Position numbers and translations under genes: made by a program. The notes beneath the pieces were generated by a model, which saw only the letters and a program-made list of their open reading frames with translations, searched no databases and was not told where the DNA came from. From Klebsiella planticola ATCC 33531 (GTDB lineage: Bacteria; Pseudomonadota; Gammaproteobacteria; Enterobacterales; Enterobacteriaceae), in the NCBI RefSeq assembly GCF_000735435.1, contig NZ_JMPP01000019.1, forward strand, positions 30,462 through 94,461: DNA of 64,000 bases. The letters are read 5' to 3'. Shown here piece by piece: positions 12,639 to 22,950 of this stretch; position 1 is the first letter of the stretch; each line of letters opens with the position of its first letter.

Positions 12639-14350
12639 TGAGCGAAAAACACCCCGGCCCTCTGGTGGTCGAAGGCAAACTGGTTGATGCCGAACGGCTG
12701 AAGCTTGAGAGCAATTTCCTGCGCGGCACCATTAAAGAAGATTTGCAGGATGGCCTGACTGGCGGTTTCAACGGCGATAACTTTTTGCTGATCCGCTTCC
12801 ACGGCATGTATCAGCAGGATGACCGTGATATCCGCGCCGAGCGCGCGGCGCAGAAACTCGAACCGCGCCATGCGATGATGCTGCGCTGCCGCCTGCCGGG
12901 CGGGGTCATCACCACTAAACAGTGGCAGGCGATTGATAAATTTGCCGGTGAGAACACCATTTACGGCAGCATCCGTCTGACTAACCGACAGACCTTCCAG
13001 TTTCACGGTATTCTGAAAAAGAACGTGAAACCGGCCCATGAAATGCTGCACGACGTGGGGCTGGACGCGCTGGCGACCGCTAACGACGTGAACCGTAACG
13101 TGCTGTGCACGTCTAACCCGAACGAGTCTCAGCTCCATACCGAAGCCTACGAGTGGGCGAAAAAGATCTCCGAACATCTGCTGCCGCGTACCCGCGCCTA
13201 TGCGGAGATCTGGCTCGATCAGAAGAAGGTCGCCACCACCGATGAAGAACCGATCCTCGGCCAGACCTACCTGCCGCGTAAGTTCAAAACCACCGTGGTG
13301 ATCCCGCCGCAGAACGACATCGATCTGCACGCCAACGACATGAACTTTGTAGCGATTGCCGAAAACGGCAAGCTGGTGGGCTTTAACCTGCTGGTGGGCG
13401 GCGGGTTGTCGATTGAACACGGCAACAAGAAAACCTACGCCCGTACGGCGAGCGAGTTTGGCTATCTGCCGCTGGAGCACACGCTGGCGGTCGCGGAAGC
13501 GGTCGTCACCACCCAGCGCGACTGGGGCAACCGTACCGACCGTAAAAATGCGAAAACCAAATATACTCTTGAGCGCGTCGGCGTCGAGACCTTCAAGGCC
13601 GAAGTGGAGCGTCGGGCGGGGATCAAGTTTGAACCGATCCGTCCGTATGAGTTCACCGGTCGCGGCGATCGCATCGGCTGGGTCAAAGGGATCGACAAAA
13701 AATGGCATCTGACGCTGTTTATTGAAAACGGACGTATTCTTGATTATCCCGGCCGGCCGCTGAAAACCGGTCTGCTGGAGATCGCAAAGATCCATCAGGG
13801 CGAGTTCCGTATTACGGCGAACCAGAACCTGATTATTGCCGGCGTACCGGAGACGGAAAAGGCGCGGATTGAAAAACTGGCGCGCGACCACGGTCTGATG
13901 AATGCGGTCACCCCGCAGCGTGAAAACTCGATGGCCTGCGTCTCCTTCCCGACCTGTCCGCTGGCGATGGCCGAAGCAGAACGCTTCCTGCCGTCGTTTA
14001 TTGATAAGGTCGACGGGATCATGGGCAAGCACGGCGTGAGCGATGAGCATATCGTGACGCGCGTGACCGGCTGCCCGAACGGCTGCGGTCGTGCGATGCT
14101 GGCAGAAGTCGGGCTGGTGGGCAAAGCGCCGGGTCGCTACAACCTGCATCTTGGCGGTAACCGCAGCGGGACGCGTATTCCACGGATGTATCGCGAGAAC
14201 ATTACCGAGTCGGAGATTCTCGACTCGATCGACGAACTGGTAGGGCGCTGGGCGAAAGAGCGCGAAGCGGGTGAAGGCTTCGGCGACTTTACGGTGCGTG
14301 CGGGCATCATTCGCCCGGTGCTCGACCCAGCCCGTGATTTCTGGGAATAG
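12638..14350 (+). CDS. cysI: Sulfite reductase (NADPH) hemoprotein subunit CysI
   Basis: CysI is the siroheme and 4Fe-4S catalytic subunit of sulfite reductase. The 570 residues match the family. The siroheme/cluster cysteines are in [14 protein letters not shown] and [14 protein letters not shown], and [11 protein letters not shown] is the conserved sulfite-side arginine region. Its siroheme would come from CysG, or from the CysF homologue encoded at 16539 in this window. A REP-like sequence separates it from cysH. Confidence 0.98.
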   Translation: MSEKHPGPLVVEGKLVDAERLKLESNFLRGTIKEDLQDGLTGGFNGDNFLLIRFHGMYQQDDRDIRAERAAQKLEPRHAMMLRCRLPGGVITTKQWQAIDKFAGENTIYGSIRLTNRQTFQFHGILKKNVKPAHEMLHDVGLDALATANDVNRNVLCTSNPNESQLHTEAYEWAKKISEHLLPRTRAYAEIWLDQKKVATTDEEPILGQTYLPRKFKTTVVIPPQNDIDLHANDMNFVAIAENGKLVGFNLLVGGGLSIEHGNKKTYARTASEFGYLPLEHTLAVAEAVVTTQRDWGNRTDRKNAKTKYTLERVGVETFKAEVERRAGIKFEPIRPYEFTGRGDRIGWVKGIDKKWHLTLFIENGRILDYPGRPLKTGLLEIAKIHQGEFRITANQNLIIAGVPETEKARIEKLARDHGLMNAVTPQRENSMACVSFPTCPLAMAEAERFLPSFIDKVDGIMGKHGVSDEHIVTRVTGCPNGCGRAMLAEVGLVGKAPGRYNLHLGGNRSGTRIPRMYRENITESEILDSIDELVGRWAKEREAGEGFGDFTVRAGIIRPVLDPARDFWE

Positions 14351-14427
14351 CCCGGCATCGCCCGGTAGCGCTAAGCTTATCGGGTACTGGTTTTGTAGGC
14401 CGGGCACACGCAGTACGCCCGGCAAAA
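14351..14427. repeat. REP-like element between cysI and cysH
   Basis: A palindromic GC-rich unit (GCCGGGC at 14399-14405 pairing with GCCCGGC at 14417-14423) follows a second CCCGG-rich partial unit. It resembles enterobacterial REP/BIME sequences and probably stabilises the cysJI message relative to cysH. Confidence 0.65.
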
Positions 14428-14445
14428 CAGACAAATGAGGTCTTT

Positions 14446-15180
14446 ATGTCCGTACTCGATCTAAATGTCCTTAACGAATTACCGAAGGTCGATCGCATTT
14501 TGCAACTGGCGGAAACCAATAGCCAGCTGGAAAAGCTGAGCGCGGAAGAGCGCGTGGCGTGGGCGCTGGAAAACCTTCCGGGCGAATACGTGCTCTCTTC
14601 GAGCTTTGGTATTCAGGCGGCGGTGAGCCTGCATCTGGTCAATCAGGTACGGCCGGATATTCCGGTCATTCTGACCGATACCGGCTATCTGTTCCCGGAA
14701 ACCTACCGGTTTATCGACGAGTTAACGGATAAGCTCAAGCTGAACCTGAAGGTCTATCGGGCGAAGGAGAGCGCCGCCTGGCAGGAGGCTCGCTACGGTA
14801 AGCTGTGGGAGCAGGGCGTTGAAGGCATTGAGAAATACAATGAGATCAACAAAGTCGAACCGATGAACCGGGCCCTGGAAGAGCTGAACGCGCAAACCTG
14901 GTTTGCGGGGCTCCGCCGGGAACAGTCCGGCAGCCGCGCCACGCTCCCGGTGCTGGCCATTCAGCGCGGGGTCTTTAAAGTGCTGCCGATCATCGACTGG
15001 GATAACCGTACCGTCTATCAGTACCTGCAAAAGCACGGCCTCACATACCATCCGCTGTGGGAACAGGGCTATCTTTCGGTAGGGGATACCCACACCACCC
15101 GCAAATGGGAACCGGGGATGGCAGAAGAAGAGACCCGTTTCTTCGGCCTGAAGCGCGAGTGCGGGCTGCACGAAGGCTAA
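14446..15180 (+). CDS. cysH: Phosphoadenosine phosphosulfate (PAPS) reductase CysH
   Basis: CysH reduces PAPS to sulfite using thioredoxin or glutaredoxin. The 244 residues equal the E. coli length. The PAPS-binding loop (SSFGIQAAV), [12 protein letters not shown] and the C-terminal catalytic ECGLH (Cys239) are present. The extra cysteine pairs of the Fe-S-containing APS reductases are absent, consistent with a PAPS-type enzyme fed by CysC. It is the last gene of cysJIH. In E. coli a CRISPR-Cas locus follows, but here iap is immediately downstream. Confidence 0.97.
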   Translation: MSVLDLNVLNELPKVDRILQLAETNSQLEKLSAEERVAWALENLPGEYVLSSSFGIQAAVSLHLVNQVRPDIPVILTDTGYLFPETYRFIDELTDKLKLNLKVYRAKESAAWQEARYGKLWEQGVEGIEKYNEINKVEPMNRALEELNAQTWFAGLRREQSGSRATLPVLAIQRGVFKVLPIIDWDNRTVYQYLQKHGLTYHPLWEQGYLSVGDTHTTRKWEPGMAEEETRFFGLKRECGLHEG

Positions 15181-15206
15181 ATCACCGACGACGGTTGTGC
15201 TAAGAC

Positions 15207-15237
15207 AAAGCCCTCAGTCTGAACGACGAGGGCTTTT
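15207..15237 (+). terminator. Terminator between cysH and iap
   Basis: A 9-bp stem (AAAGCCCTC / GAGGGCTTT) with a 12-nt loop is followed by TTTT. Convergent flanking genes suggest use in both directions. Confidence 0.75.
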
Positions 15238-15256
15238 CATATCGCCGGGCAGCGGA

Positions 15257-16300
15257 TTAGCTCTGCTTTTCTGCCTTCGCCAGCTCTTTTATCAGCGGCA
15301 GCATCACCTTGACGACATCGCGGCTGCGGTGTTCGATACGACCCGGCAGCGCTTTATCAATATGCTGCTGGTTATCCAGCTGTACGTCATGCCAGCTGGT
15401 TCCTCGCGGGAAGGAGGCGGATTTGTTGCGTTGCTGAGAGCCATCTTTCTTACCCAGAGACCAGTTCGTGGCCTCCACGGACAGGACCGGGATCCCTGCG
15501 CCATCAAATATGCTGGCGTCATTACAGCAGCCGGTGCCCTGCGGATAATCATGATTGAGGCCAGGATTGGTATAGGCGGCAATCCCTTTGCTGCGCGCAA
15601 TAGCCAGAGCGCGGTCTCGGGTGAGTTTGCGAATCGAGGCGGGAGTGCTGCGCCCGCTATTGAAATAGAGCTTATCGCCAACCACCAGATTATCGAGATT
15701 GATCACCAGCAGGGTATTTTTCTTCTCTGCATCGCTCATTCGCTTCAGTATATTTTGCGCGCCGAGATTCCCTTCTTCTTCACCGCTTGAAGCGATAAAG
15801 CGAATGCCATAGTGAGTGGACACATTTTTCAACCGCTCGGCCAGCTCCAGCAATACGCCCACGCCGACGGCATTATCGTCGATGCCCTGCAGGGTCAGGC
15901 CGCCAAGGTTGCGTTCGACATCAGCATCACTCATCGGCGCATAGGTATCGAGATGTGCCATCACGATGATCTGCTGGCGTGCCGCACCTTCGTGGGCGGC
16001 AATGACGGTGCTGCCGGTAACGTTTTGCCAGTTTTTCCGTTTATCCGTATTGCTGTAGATATAGCGCGCATGGAAGCTGCGGATATCGCTTTGATAGCCC
16101 ATTTGGGCAAACTGCTGACGCACATAGTCCGCCGACAGCATTTCAGCGGGCGAACCGGTCATTCTTCCGGGAAAAACAGTCGCGATATGACGAGCCTGGG
16201 TATTTGCGGTTTCGCCCATGGCGCTGAAAGCCGGGGCGGAGAAGACAAAACCTGCGCCAAGCGCCAGGGGAAGGAGGCGGCGGCACAACGCGGAAAACAT
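15257..16300 (-). CDS. iap: Alkaline phosphatase isozyme conversion aminopeptidase Iap
   Basis: Iap is a periplasmic M28-family zinc aminopeptidase, known in E. coli for removing the N-terminal arginine of alkaline phosphatase. I chose the start at 16300 (MFSALCRRLLPLALGAGF), which gives a clear signal peptide ending near AFSA and 347 residues (345 in E. coli); a start 13 codons earlier adds a charged stretch that would spoil the signal. Metal-site motifs are AHLDTY, GIDDNAVG and SSGEEEGNLG. It lies directly beside cysH without the cas genes found there in many enterics. Confidence 0.92.
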   Translation of the reverse strand: MFSALCRRLLPLALGAGFVFSAPAFSAMGETANTQARHIATVFPGRMTGSPAEMLSADYVRQQFAQMGYQSDIRSFHARYIYSNTDKRKNWQNVTGSTVIAAHEGAARQQIIVMAHLDTYAPMSDADVERNLGGLTLQGIDDNAVGVGVLLELAERLKNVSTHYGIRFIASSGEEEGNLGAQNILKRMSDAEKKNTLLVINLDNLVVGDKLYFNSGRSTPASIRKLTRDRALAIARSKGIAAYTNPGLNHDYPQGTGCCNDASIFDGAGIPVLSVEATNWSLGKKDGSQQRNKSASFPRGTSWHDVQLDNQQHIDKALPGRIEHRSRDVVKVMLPLIKELAKAEKQS

Positions 16301-16366
16301 AGCGGGGGTCCTTTCTCGAGGGAAAAATTTAACGCTCATAGTATGAAACTGTGACTGCGGTTAAAC

Positions 16367-16486
16367 AATTTCATTTGCTCTTAAATAGCGGAAAAATCGC
16401 GCGTTAAGCACTTTTTGATATTTGCTTTTTCAGGTCGTTATTCTTTTGGGTAACTACTCATTCCATTTAGTAATTTCATTTGCTCT
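16367..16486 (+). promoter_or_regulatory. Direct repeats upstream of cysF-cysDNC (putative CysB activation region)
   Basis: The 15-mer AATTTCATTTGCTCT occurs twice, at 16367-16381 and 16472-16486, exactly 105 bp apart, with related TTATTCTTTT and CATTCCATTT stretches between. AT-rich ATTCCATTT-like half-sites are typical of CysB, the LysR-type activator of sulfate assimilation genes. The second copy is about 50 bp before the cysF start codon, close to where a promoter would be. CysB binding is an inference. Confidence 0.5.
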
Positions 16487-16538
16487 AAACAGCACCCTAT
16501 AGTCGCTCTATGACTGATTGTAAGCGAGTTGTTGCAAC

Positions 16539-17954
16539 GTGGACTATTTGCCCCTGTTTGCCGAACTGAAAGAAAAACCGGTGCTGGTTATTGGCGGCGG
16601 GGATATTGCGGCGCGCAAAATTATGTTCTTGCGCCGGGCAGGAGCCAACGTACAGGTCGTGGCGGCAGCATTATCTGCAGAGGTTGCCGCTCTGGTTGAA
16701 CGCCAGGAGATTCAGTGGCGGGCCCACGCGTTTGAAGAACCACAGCTGGACGACGTCTTTTTAGTGATTGCCGCGACTGACGATGACGCGCTCAATCAGC
16801 GAGTTTCCGCTGCCGCCAACGCCCGTTACCGGTTGGTGAACGTTGTCGATAATCAGCCGCTCTGTTCGGTGGTGTTTCCCTCCATCGTGGACCGTTCTCC
16901 GCTGCTGATAGCGATATTCTCCGGCGGTTCGGCACCGGTATTGTCGCGGCTGATTCGCGAAAAAATTGAAGCGCTGCTGCCCACCAACCTGGGACGCGTC
17001 GCCGAGGCGGCCAGCTACTGGCGGCATCATATCAAAACGCATCTGACGACGACGGCAGCACGTCGGCGCTTCTGGGAGCGGGTCTTCAATGGCCGCTTTG
17101 CCAGTCTGATGATTGCCGGAAATAAAGCCGCCGCCGATAAGGTGCTGGAAGAAGAACTGCATCATCCGGAAAAACGGCTGGGTGAAATTATTCTCGTCGG
17201 CGCCGGGCCGGGCGATGCCGGGCTGCTGACGCTGCGCGGCCTGCAGGCGGTGCAGAAGGCGGACGTGGTGTTTTATGACCATCTGGTGACGCCGGAGATC
17301 CGCGAGCTGGTGCGCCGCGATGCCGAGATGATCTGCGTGGGTAAGCGCGCGGGCGAACACTCGGTGCCGCAGCATGAAACGAACCAGATGCTGGTCGAAG
17401 CGGCGCGAGAAGGCAAAACGGTGGTGCGCCTGAAAGGCGGCGATCCGTTTATTTTCGGACGCGGCGGCGAAGAGCTACAGGCGGCGGCCACCGCAGGAAT
17501 TCCGTTTCAGGTGGTTCCGGGCGTAACGGCTGCTGCCGGGGCGACGGCCTATGCCGGCATTCCGCTGACCCATCGCGATTATGCCCAGAGCGTCACCTTC
17601 GTCACCGGTCATTACAAGGCCGACAGCGCCGCGCACGACTGGTCGCTGCTGGCGCAAAGCCGTCAGACGCTGGCTATCTACATGGGCACGATGAAAGCGG
17701 CGGAAATCAGCGCACAGCTGATCGTCCACGGTCGGGATAGTAATACGCCGGTGGCGGTGATTTCTCGCGGTACCCGCGCCGATCAGCAAACGATAACGGG
17801 CACATTACAGCAGCTCGAAGAGCTGGCGAAAGATGCCCCGATGCCCGCTCTGCTGGTCGTGGGCGAAGTGGTGCAATTACACCACCAGCTCGCCTGGTTT
17901 CAACAAACAACTCAAGCAGATGCGTTTAACGCCTCTGTGGTGAATCTGGCTTAA
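16539..17954 (+). CDS. cysF: Siroheme synthase CysG-type (CysF of the cysFDNC operon)
   Basis: This trifunctional protein converts uroporphyrinogen III to siroheme. Residues 1-200 form the NAD-dependent dehydrogenase/ferrochelatase part ([11 protein letters not shown]; Asp104 in [18 protein letters not shown]). Residues about 215-455 are uroporphyrinogen methyltransferase ([38 protein letters not shown]). The start is GTG and the length 471. It is diverged from housekeeping CysG and sits 9 bp before cysD. In Klebsiella aerogenes such a gene, cysF, is co-transcribed with cysDNC, tying siroheme supply to sulfite reductase demand. Confidence 0.92.
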   Translation: MDYLPLFAELKEKPVLVIGGGDIAARKIMFLRRAGANVQVVAAALSAEVAALVERQEIQWRAHAFEEPQLDDVFLVIAATDDDALNQRVSAAANARYRLVNVVDNQPLCSVVFPSIVDRSPLLIAIFSGGSAPVLSRLIREKIEALLPTNLGRVAEAASYWRHHIKTHLTTTAARRRFWERVFNGRFASLMIAGNKAAADKVLEEELHHPEKRLGEIILVGAGPGDAGLLTLRGLQAVQKADVVFYDHLVTPEIRELVRRDAEMICVGKRAGEHSVPQHETNQMLVEAAREGKTVVRLKGGDPFIFGRGGEELQAAATAGIPFQVVPGVTAAAGATAYAGIPLTHRDYAQSVTFVTGHYKADSAAHDWSLLAQSRQTLAIYMGTMKAAEISAQLIVHGRDSNTPVAVISRGTRADQQTITGTLQQLEELAKDAPMPALLVVGEVVQLHHQLAWFQQTTQADAFNASVVNLA

Positions 17955-17963
17955 GGAACGGTT

Positions 17964-18872
17964 ATGGACCAAAAACGACTCACTCACCTGCGGCAACTGG
18001 AGGCTGAAAGCATCCACATTATTCGCGAGGTGGCCGCCGAATTCTCTAACCCGGTGATGATGTACTCCATCGGTAAAGATTCCAGCGTCATGCTGCATCT
18101 GGCGCGTAAAGCGTTTTATCCGGGAACCCTGCCTTTTCCGCTGCTGCACGTTGATACCGGCTGGAAATTCCGCGAGATGTATGAATTCCGCGACCGTACT
18201 GCCAAAGCCTACGGCTGCGAGCTGCTGGTGCACAAAAACCCGGAAGGGGTGGCGATGGGGATTAACCCGTTTGTTCACGGCAGCGCCAAGCACACCGACA
18301 TCATGAAGACCGAGGGTCTGAAGCAGGCGCTGGACAAATACGGCTTTGATGCTGCGTTTGGCGGCGCCCGTCGCGACGAAGAAAAATCCCGCGCCAAAGA
18401 GCGTATCTACTCTTTCCGCGACCGTTTCCACCGCTGGGATCCGAAAAACCAGCGTCCGGAGCTATGGCACAACTACAACGGCCAGATTAACAAGGGCGAA
18501 AGCATCCGCGTCTTCCCGCTCTCCAACTGGACCGAGCTGGATATCTGGCAGTATATCTATCTGGAAAATATCGAAATCGTTCCGCTGTATCTGGCGGCCG
18601 AACGTCCGGTGCTTGAGCGCGACGGTATGCTGATGATGATTGATGACGATCGTATCGATCTGCAACCGGGCGAGATGATCAAAAAGCAGATGGTGCGCTT
18701 CCGTACTTTAGGCTGCTGGCCGCTGACCGGCGCGGTGGAATCCAATGCGCAAACGCTGCCGGAGATTATTGAAGAGATGCTGGTTTCCACCACCAGCGAG
18801 CGTCAGGGTCGTATGATTGACCGCGACCAGGCCGGCTCCATGGAGCTGAAGAAACGTCAGGGGTATTTCTAA
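17964..18872 (+). CDS. cysD: Sulfate adenylyltransferase subunit 2 CysD
   Basis: CysD is the catalytic subunit of ATP sulfurylase, which forms adenosine 5'-phosphosulfate from sulfate and ATP. The 302 residues match E. coli. The PP-loop motif [16 protein letters not shown] is near residues 33-48, and [15 protein letters not shown] lies in the active-site region. It follows cysF closely and is followed 9 bp later by the GTPase partner cysN. Confidence 0.98.
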   Translation: MDQKRLTHLRQLEAESIHIIREVAAEFSNPVMMYSIGKDSSVMLHLARKAFYPGTLPFPLLHVDTGWKFREMYEFRDRTAKAYGCELLVHKNPEGVAMGINPFVHGSAKHTDIMKTEGLKQALDKYGFDAAFGGARRDEEKSRAKERIYSFRDRFHRWDPKNQRPELWHNYNGQINKGESIRVFPLSNWTELDIWQYIYLENIEIVPLYLAAERPVLERDGMLMMIDDDRIDLQPGEMIKKQMVRFRTLGCWPLTGAVESNAQTLPEIIEEMLVSTTSERQGRMIDRDQAGSMELKKRQGYF

Positions 18873-18881
18873 GGAGCCGCC

Positions 18882-20309
18882 ATGAACACGACCATTGCCC
18901 AACAAATTGCTAATGAAGGCGGCGTAGAAGCTTATCTGCACGCGCAACAGCACAAAAGCCTGCTGCGCTTCCTGACCTGCGGCAGCGTCGATGACGGGAA
19001 AAGTACCCTGATTGGCCGCCTGCTGCACGATACCCGGCAGATTTACGAAGATCAGCTCTCATCGCTGCATAACGACAGTAAGCGTCACGGTACGCAGGGT
19101 GAAAAACTGGATCTGGCGCTGCTGGTGGATGGCCTGCAGGCTGAGCGCGAGCAGGGCATCACCATTGATGTCGCCTATCGCTATTTCTCTACCGAGAAAC
19201 GCAAATTTATTATCGCCGACACCCCGGGGCACGAGCAGTACACCCGCAATATGGCCACCGGCGCTTCCACCTGCGATCTGGCGATTCTGCTGATGGATGC
19301 GCGCAAAGGCGTGCTCGATCAGACCCGTCGTCACAGCTTTATCTCGACGCTGCTGGGGATTAAAAACCTGGTGGTGGCGGTGAACAAAATGGACCTGGTG
19401 GATTTTAGCGAAGAGACGTTTAATCGCATTCGCGAAGAGTATCTCTCGTTTGCTGAGCAGCTGCCGGGCGATGTCGATATTCGCTTTGTTCCGCTTTCTG
19501 CCCTCGAGGGGGACAACGTCGCGACCCAGAGTGCCAGCATGCCGTGGTACAGCGGCCCGACGCTGCTGGAAGTGCTGGAAACTGTTGAAATTCGTCGCGT
19601 GGTGGAAAATCAGCCGCTGCGCTTCCCGGTCCAGTTCGTTAACCGGCCCAACCTCGACTTCCGCGGTTTCTCCGGGACCGTGGCCTCCGGTAGCGTCAAG
19701 GTCGGACAGCGTCTGAAGGTGCTGCCGTCGGGCGTGGAATCCAGCGTGGCGCGGATCGTGACCTTTGACGGCGACCTGCAGGAAGCTGGCGCCGGTGAAG
19801 CGATTACCATCGTACTGAAAGACGAAATTGATATCAGCCGCGGCGATCTGCTGGTGGATGCTCAGGTGACGCTGCCTGCGGTACAGAGCGCCAGCGTGGA
19901 CGTGGTCTGGATGGCCGAACAGGCGTTAGCCCCGGGCCAGAGCTATGACATTAAAATTGCCGGCAAGAAAACCCGCGCTCGCGTCGACGGCATTCGCTAT
20001 CAGGTTGATATCAACAATTTGACCCAGCGTGAAGTCGAGTCGCTGCCGCTGAACGGGATTGGCCTTGTCGATTTGACCTTCGACGAGCCGCTGGTGCTGG
20101 ACAAATATCAGCATAACCCGGTAACCGGCGGGTTGATCTTCATCGACCGGTTGACCAACGTCACGGTAGGCGCCGGTATGGTGCGCGAACCGCTGGAACA
20201 GCGCCAGGCGTCAGCATCAGCGTTCAGCGCGTTTGAGCTGGAGCTGAATCAGCTGATCCGTAAACACTTCCCGCACTGGGACGCGCGTGACCTGCTGGGA
20301 GGCAAGTAA
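18882..20309 (+). CDS. cysN: Sulfate adenylyltransferase subunit 1 CysN
   Basis: CysN is the GTPase subunit of ATP sulfurylase; GTP hydrolysis drives the unfavourable formation of APS. The 475 residues carry elongation-factor-type motifs: G1 [10 protein letters not shown]3 [12 protein letters not shown] and G4 NKMDLVD, followed by EF-Tu-like beta-barrel domains. Its stop overlaps the cysC start (TAATG). It is an unfused CysN, with a separate CysC, as in other enterics. Confidence 0.98.
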   Translation: MNTTIAQQIANEGGVEAYLHAQQHKSLLRFLTCGSVDDGKSTLIGRLLHDTRQIYEDQLSSLHNDSKRHGTQGEKLDLALLVDGLQAEREQGITIDVAYRYFSTEKRKFIIADTPGHEQYTRNMATGASTCDLAILLMDARKGVLDQTRRHSFISTLLGIKNLVVAVNKMDLVDFSEETFNRIREEYLSFAEQLPGDVDIRFVPLSALEGDNVATQSASMPWYSGPTLLEVLETVEIRRVVENQPLRFPVQFVNRPNLDFRGFSGTVASGSVKVGQRLKVLPSGVESSVARIVTFDGDLQEAGAGEAITIVLKDEIDISRGDLLVDAQVTLPAVQSASVDVVWMAEQALAPGQSYDIKIAGKKTRARVDGIRYQVDINNLTQREVESLPLNGIGLVDLTFDEPLVLDKYQHNPVTGGLIFIDRLTNVTVGAGMVREPLEQRQASASAFSAFELELNQLIRKHFPHWDARDLLGGK

Positions 20310-20914
20310 TGGCCCTGCATGACGAAAACGTCGTCTGGCACGCCCATCCGGTTACCCAGCAGCAGCGCGAACAGCACCACGGCCATCGCGGCGTGGTGCT
20401 GTGGTTTACCGGGCTCTCCGGCTCCGGTAAATCCACCGTTGCTGGCGCGCTGGAAGAGGCGCTGCATCAGCTGGGCGTCAGCACCTATCTGCTGGATGGC
20501 GATAACGTGCGGCACGGTCTGTGTAGCGATCTCGGTTTTAGCGATAGCGATCGTAAAGAGAATATTCGTCGCGTCGGGGAAGTGGCGAAACTAATGGTGG
20601 ATGCCGGGCTGGTGGTATTGACGGCGTTTATCTCTCCGCACCGTGCCGAACGGCAGATGGTGCGCGAGCGCTTAGGCGAAGGGCGCTTTATCGAAGTGTT
20701 TGTCGATACGCCGCTGGCTATCTGTGAGGCGCGGGATCCAAAGGGGTTATACAAGAAGGCGCGTGCGGGTGAATTGCGTAATTTTACCGGGATTGATTCA
20801 GTGTATGAATCGCCGGAAAGGGCGGAAATTCATCTGGATGGTGAACAATTGGTAACAAATTTGGTGCACCAACTATTAGACCTCCTCAGACAGAGCGATA
20901 TTATCAGATCCTGA
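20309..20914 (+). CDS. cysC: Adenylylsulfate kinase CysC
   Basis: CysC phosphorylates APS to PAPS, the substrate of CysH. The 201 residues match the family. The P-loop [14 protein letters not shown], the [11 protein letters not shown] motif and the active-site serine region [11 protein letters not shown] are present. It closes the cysF-cysD-cysN-cysC operon, in which successive genes overlap or are 9 bp apart. Confidence 0.97.
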   Translation: MALHDENVVWHAHPVTQQQREQHHGHRGVVLWFTGLSGSGKSTVAGALEEALHQLGVSTYLLDGDNVRHGLCSDLGFSDSDRKENIRRVGEVAKLMVDAGLVVLTAFISPHRAERQMVRERLGEGRFIEVFVDTPLAICEARDPKGLYKKARAGELRNFTGIDSVYESPERAEIHLDGEQLVTNLVHQLLDLLRQSDIIRS

Positions 20915-20962
20915 AACGGCGGCGGCATTGAGATGCCGGTCGCCCGGTCAACAGGATTCGAT

Positions 20963-21289
20963 ATGCGCAATACCCAGAACATCAGTATTATTCGCTCAGA
21001 ACCACCACCGGTGGCCCATGACGAGACCACCTGGTCTTTGTCAGGCGCTGCCGTGGGCTTTATTTCATGGCTGCTGGCGCTGGGTATTCCCTTCCTCATG
21101 TATGGCAGTAATACGCTTTTTTTCCTCCTCTATACCTGGCCCTTTTTTCTCGCCTTAATGCCGGTTGCCGTGGTTGTTGGGATTGCGCTGCACTCGCTGT
21201 TGAACGGTAAGCTCCTGTACAGCGTCTGCGCGACGATTTTGACCGTGGGGCTGATGTTTGGTCTGCTGTTCCTCTGGTTGTTGGGATAG
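20963..21289 (+). CDS. ygbE: YgbE, DUF3561 family inner-membrane protein
   Basis: This small membrane protein of unknown function is found next to cysC in enterics. The start at 20963 (MRNTQNISII) gives 108 residues, the same as the E. coli protein. Three hydrophobic segments are visible: about residues 28-48 (GAAVGFISWLLALGIPFLM), 53-78 and 85-107. It is 48 bp downstream of cysC, so it may be carried on the end of the operon transcript. Confidence 0.88.
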   Translation: MRNTQNISIIRSEPPPVAHDETTWSLSGAAVGFISWLLALGIPFLMYGSNTLFFLLYTWPFFLALMPVAVVVGIALHSLLNGKLLYSVCATILTVGLMFGLLFLWLLG

Positions 21290-21429
21290 TCCTTTCTGCG
21301 TATGAATCAAGCCTGGGTATCGGCGACAGAAATGTGTTACAGTCCCCGCGTTACGCGGCGTCGTCCGCGCGTCGGAGTGAAATACTCGGGCGAGTTATGG
21401 GATGATGATGCCGTTTTTCAGGGGGCAGA

Positions 21430-21741
21430 ATGGGTAAATTAACGCTGCTACTATTGGCTTTGCTGGTCTGGCTACAGTACTCGCTGTGGTTCGGTAAAAA
21501 TGGTCTGCATGACTATAGCCGGGTGAATGACGACGTCACCGCGCAGCAAGCCACTAACAGCAAATTAAAGGCGCGCAACGATCAACTCTTTGCGGAAATC
21601 GATGACCTTAACGGCGGTCAGGAAGCGATCGAAGAGCGCGCACGCAATGAACTAAGCATGACCCGCCCGGGCGAAACATTTTATCGTCTGGTCCCGGATG
21701 CGTCTAAGCGCAACCAGGGGTCGGCGCAGAACAATCGATAA
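21430..21741 (+). CDS. ftsB: Cell division protein FtsB
   Basis: FtsB is a bitopic membrane protein of the FtsQLB divisome complex. The 103 residues show a short cytoplasmic N-terminus, one membrane helix (about residues 4-20, [17 protein letters not shown]) and a periplasmic coiled coil (about 30-70) ending in [10 protein letters not shown]. Length matches E. coli. It is followed 19 bp later by ispD, the conserved ftsB-ispD-ispF-truD-surE arrangement. Confidence 0.96.
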   Translation: MGKLTLLLLALLVWLQYSLWFGKNGLHDYSRVNDDVTAQQATNSKLKARNDQLFAEIDDLNGGQEAIEERARNELSMTRPGETFYRLVPDASKRNQGSAQNNR

Positions 21742-21760
21742 ACAAGCCCAGGATTACGAC

Positions 21761-22471
21761 ATGGCAGCCACTTTTCCGGGTGTTTGCGCCGTGGTACCGG
21801 CAGCCGGTTTTGGCCGCCGCATGCAAACGGAATGCCCGAAACAATATCTCTCAATCGGTAACAAAACGATTCTCGAACACGCGGTCGCCGCGCTGTTGGC
21901 GAACGCGTGCGTGCAGCGCGTGGTGATTGCCGTCAGTCCCGGCGATATCCGCTTTAGCCAGCTGCCGCTGGCCACTCATCCGCAGATTACCGTCGTCGAC
22001 GGCGGGGCCGAGCGCGCTGACTCCGTACTGGCTGGTCTACAGGCGCTGCCTGAAGCTGAATGGGTGCTGGTGCACGATGCCGCGCGCCCGTGCCTGCACC
22101 AGGACGACCTTCAGCGCCTGTTGGCGCTGCGCGAAACCAGTCGCGTGGGGGGCATTCTCGCCGCGCCGGTACGCGACACGATGAAACGTGCGGAACCCGG
22201 CAAGGTAGCCATTGCGCACACGGTCGACCGTAACGATCTGTGGCATGCGCTGACGCCGCAATTTTTCCCTCGTGAGCTCCTCCTCGACTGCCTGACGCGC
22301 GCGCTCAATGAAAGCGCGATCATTACCGATGAAGCCTCGGCGCTGGAGTACTGTGGCTTCCATCCCGAACTGGTCGCTGGCCGAGCTGATAATATTAAAG
22401 TGACGCGCCCGGAAGACCTGGCGCTGGCAGAATTTTACCTTACCCGTTCCCGACACCAGGAGAAGGCTTAA
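21761..22471 (+). CDS. ispD: 2-C-methyl-D-erythritol 4-phosphate cytidylyltransferase IspD
   Basis: IspD forms CDP-methylerythritol from MEP and CTP in the non-mevalonate isoprenoid pathway. The start at 21761 gives [18 protein letters not shown] and 236 residues as in E. coli; an earlier frame start would overlap ftsB. The nucleotide-binding [27 protein letters not shown] and the [10 protein letters not shown] region are conserved. The stop overlaps the ispF ATG, so the two pathway enzymes are translationally coupled. Confidence 0.97.
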   Translation: MAATFPGVCAVVPAAGFGRRMQTECPKQYLSIGNKTILEHAVAALLANACVQRVVIAVSPGDIRFSQLPLATHPQITVVDGGAERADSVLAGLQALPEAEWVLVHDAARPCLHQDDLQRLLALRETSRVGGILAAPVRDTMKRAEPGKVAIAHTVDRNDLWHALTPQFFPRELLLDCLTRALNESAIITDEASALEYCGFHPELVAGRADNIKVTRPEDLALAEFYLTRSRHQEKA

Positions 22472-22950
22472 TGCGAATTGGACACGGTTTTGACGTACAC
22501 GCTTTTGGCGGTGAAGGCCCAATCATCATTGGCGGGGTACGCGTTCCCTATGAAAAAGGGCTGCTGGCCCACTCCGACGGCGATGTGGCGCTGCATGCGC
22601 TGACCGATGCCCTGCTTGGGGCGGCGGCGCTGGGGGATATCGGCAAGCTGTTCCCGGATACCGACCCGGCCTTCAAGGGAGCCGACAGCCGTGAGCTGCT
22701 GCGCGAAGCCTGGCGGCGGATCCAGGCCAAAGGCTATGCCCTCGGAAACGTGGATGTCACCATCATCGCTCAGGCGCCGAAAATGTTGCCGCATATTCCG
22801 CAGATGCGTGTCTTTATCGCCGAAGACCTCGGCTGCCATATGGATGACGTCAACGTGAAAGCCACCACTACCGAGAAGCTGGGTTTCACCGGCCGCGGTG
22901 AAGGTATCGCCTGCGAAGCGGTAGCGCTGCTGCATAAGGTTCAGCCATGA
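22471..22950 (+). CDS. ispF: 2-C-methyl-D-erythritol 2,4-cyclodiphosphate synthase IspF
   Basis: IspF cyclises CDP-methylerythritol phosphate to MEcPP. The 159 residues match the family. The zinc ligands are in [11 protein letters not shown] (Asp8, His10) and [12 protein letters not shown] (His42). [16 protein letters not shown] closes the active site at the trimer interface. Its stop overlaps the truD start (ATGA). Confidence 0.97.
   Translation: MRIGHGFDVHAFGGEGPIIIGGVRVPYEKGLLAHSDGDVALHALTDALLGAAALGDIGKLFPDTDPAFKGADSRELLREAWRRIQAKGYALGNVDVTIIAQAPKMLPHIPQMRVFIAEDLGCHMDDVNVKATTTEKLGFTGRGEGIACEAVALLHKVQP

Noticed and set aside
12635..14434. A 599-codon open frame on the minus strand opposite cysI
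   Set aside because: It is fully antisense to a conserved gene, shows no family motif, and reflects the GC-rich third-position bias of cysI.
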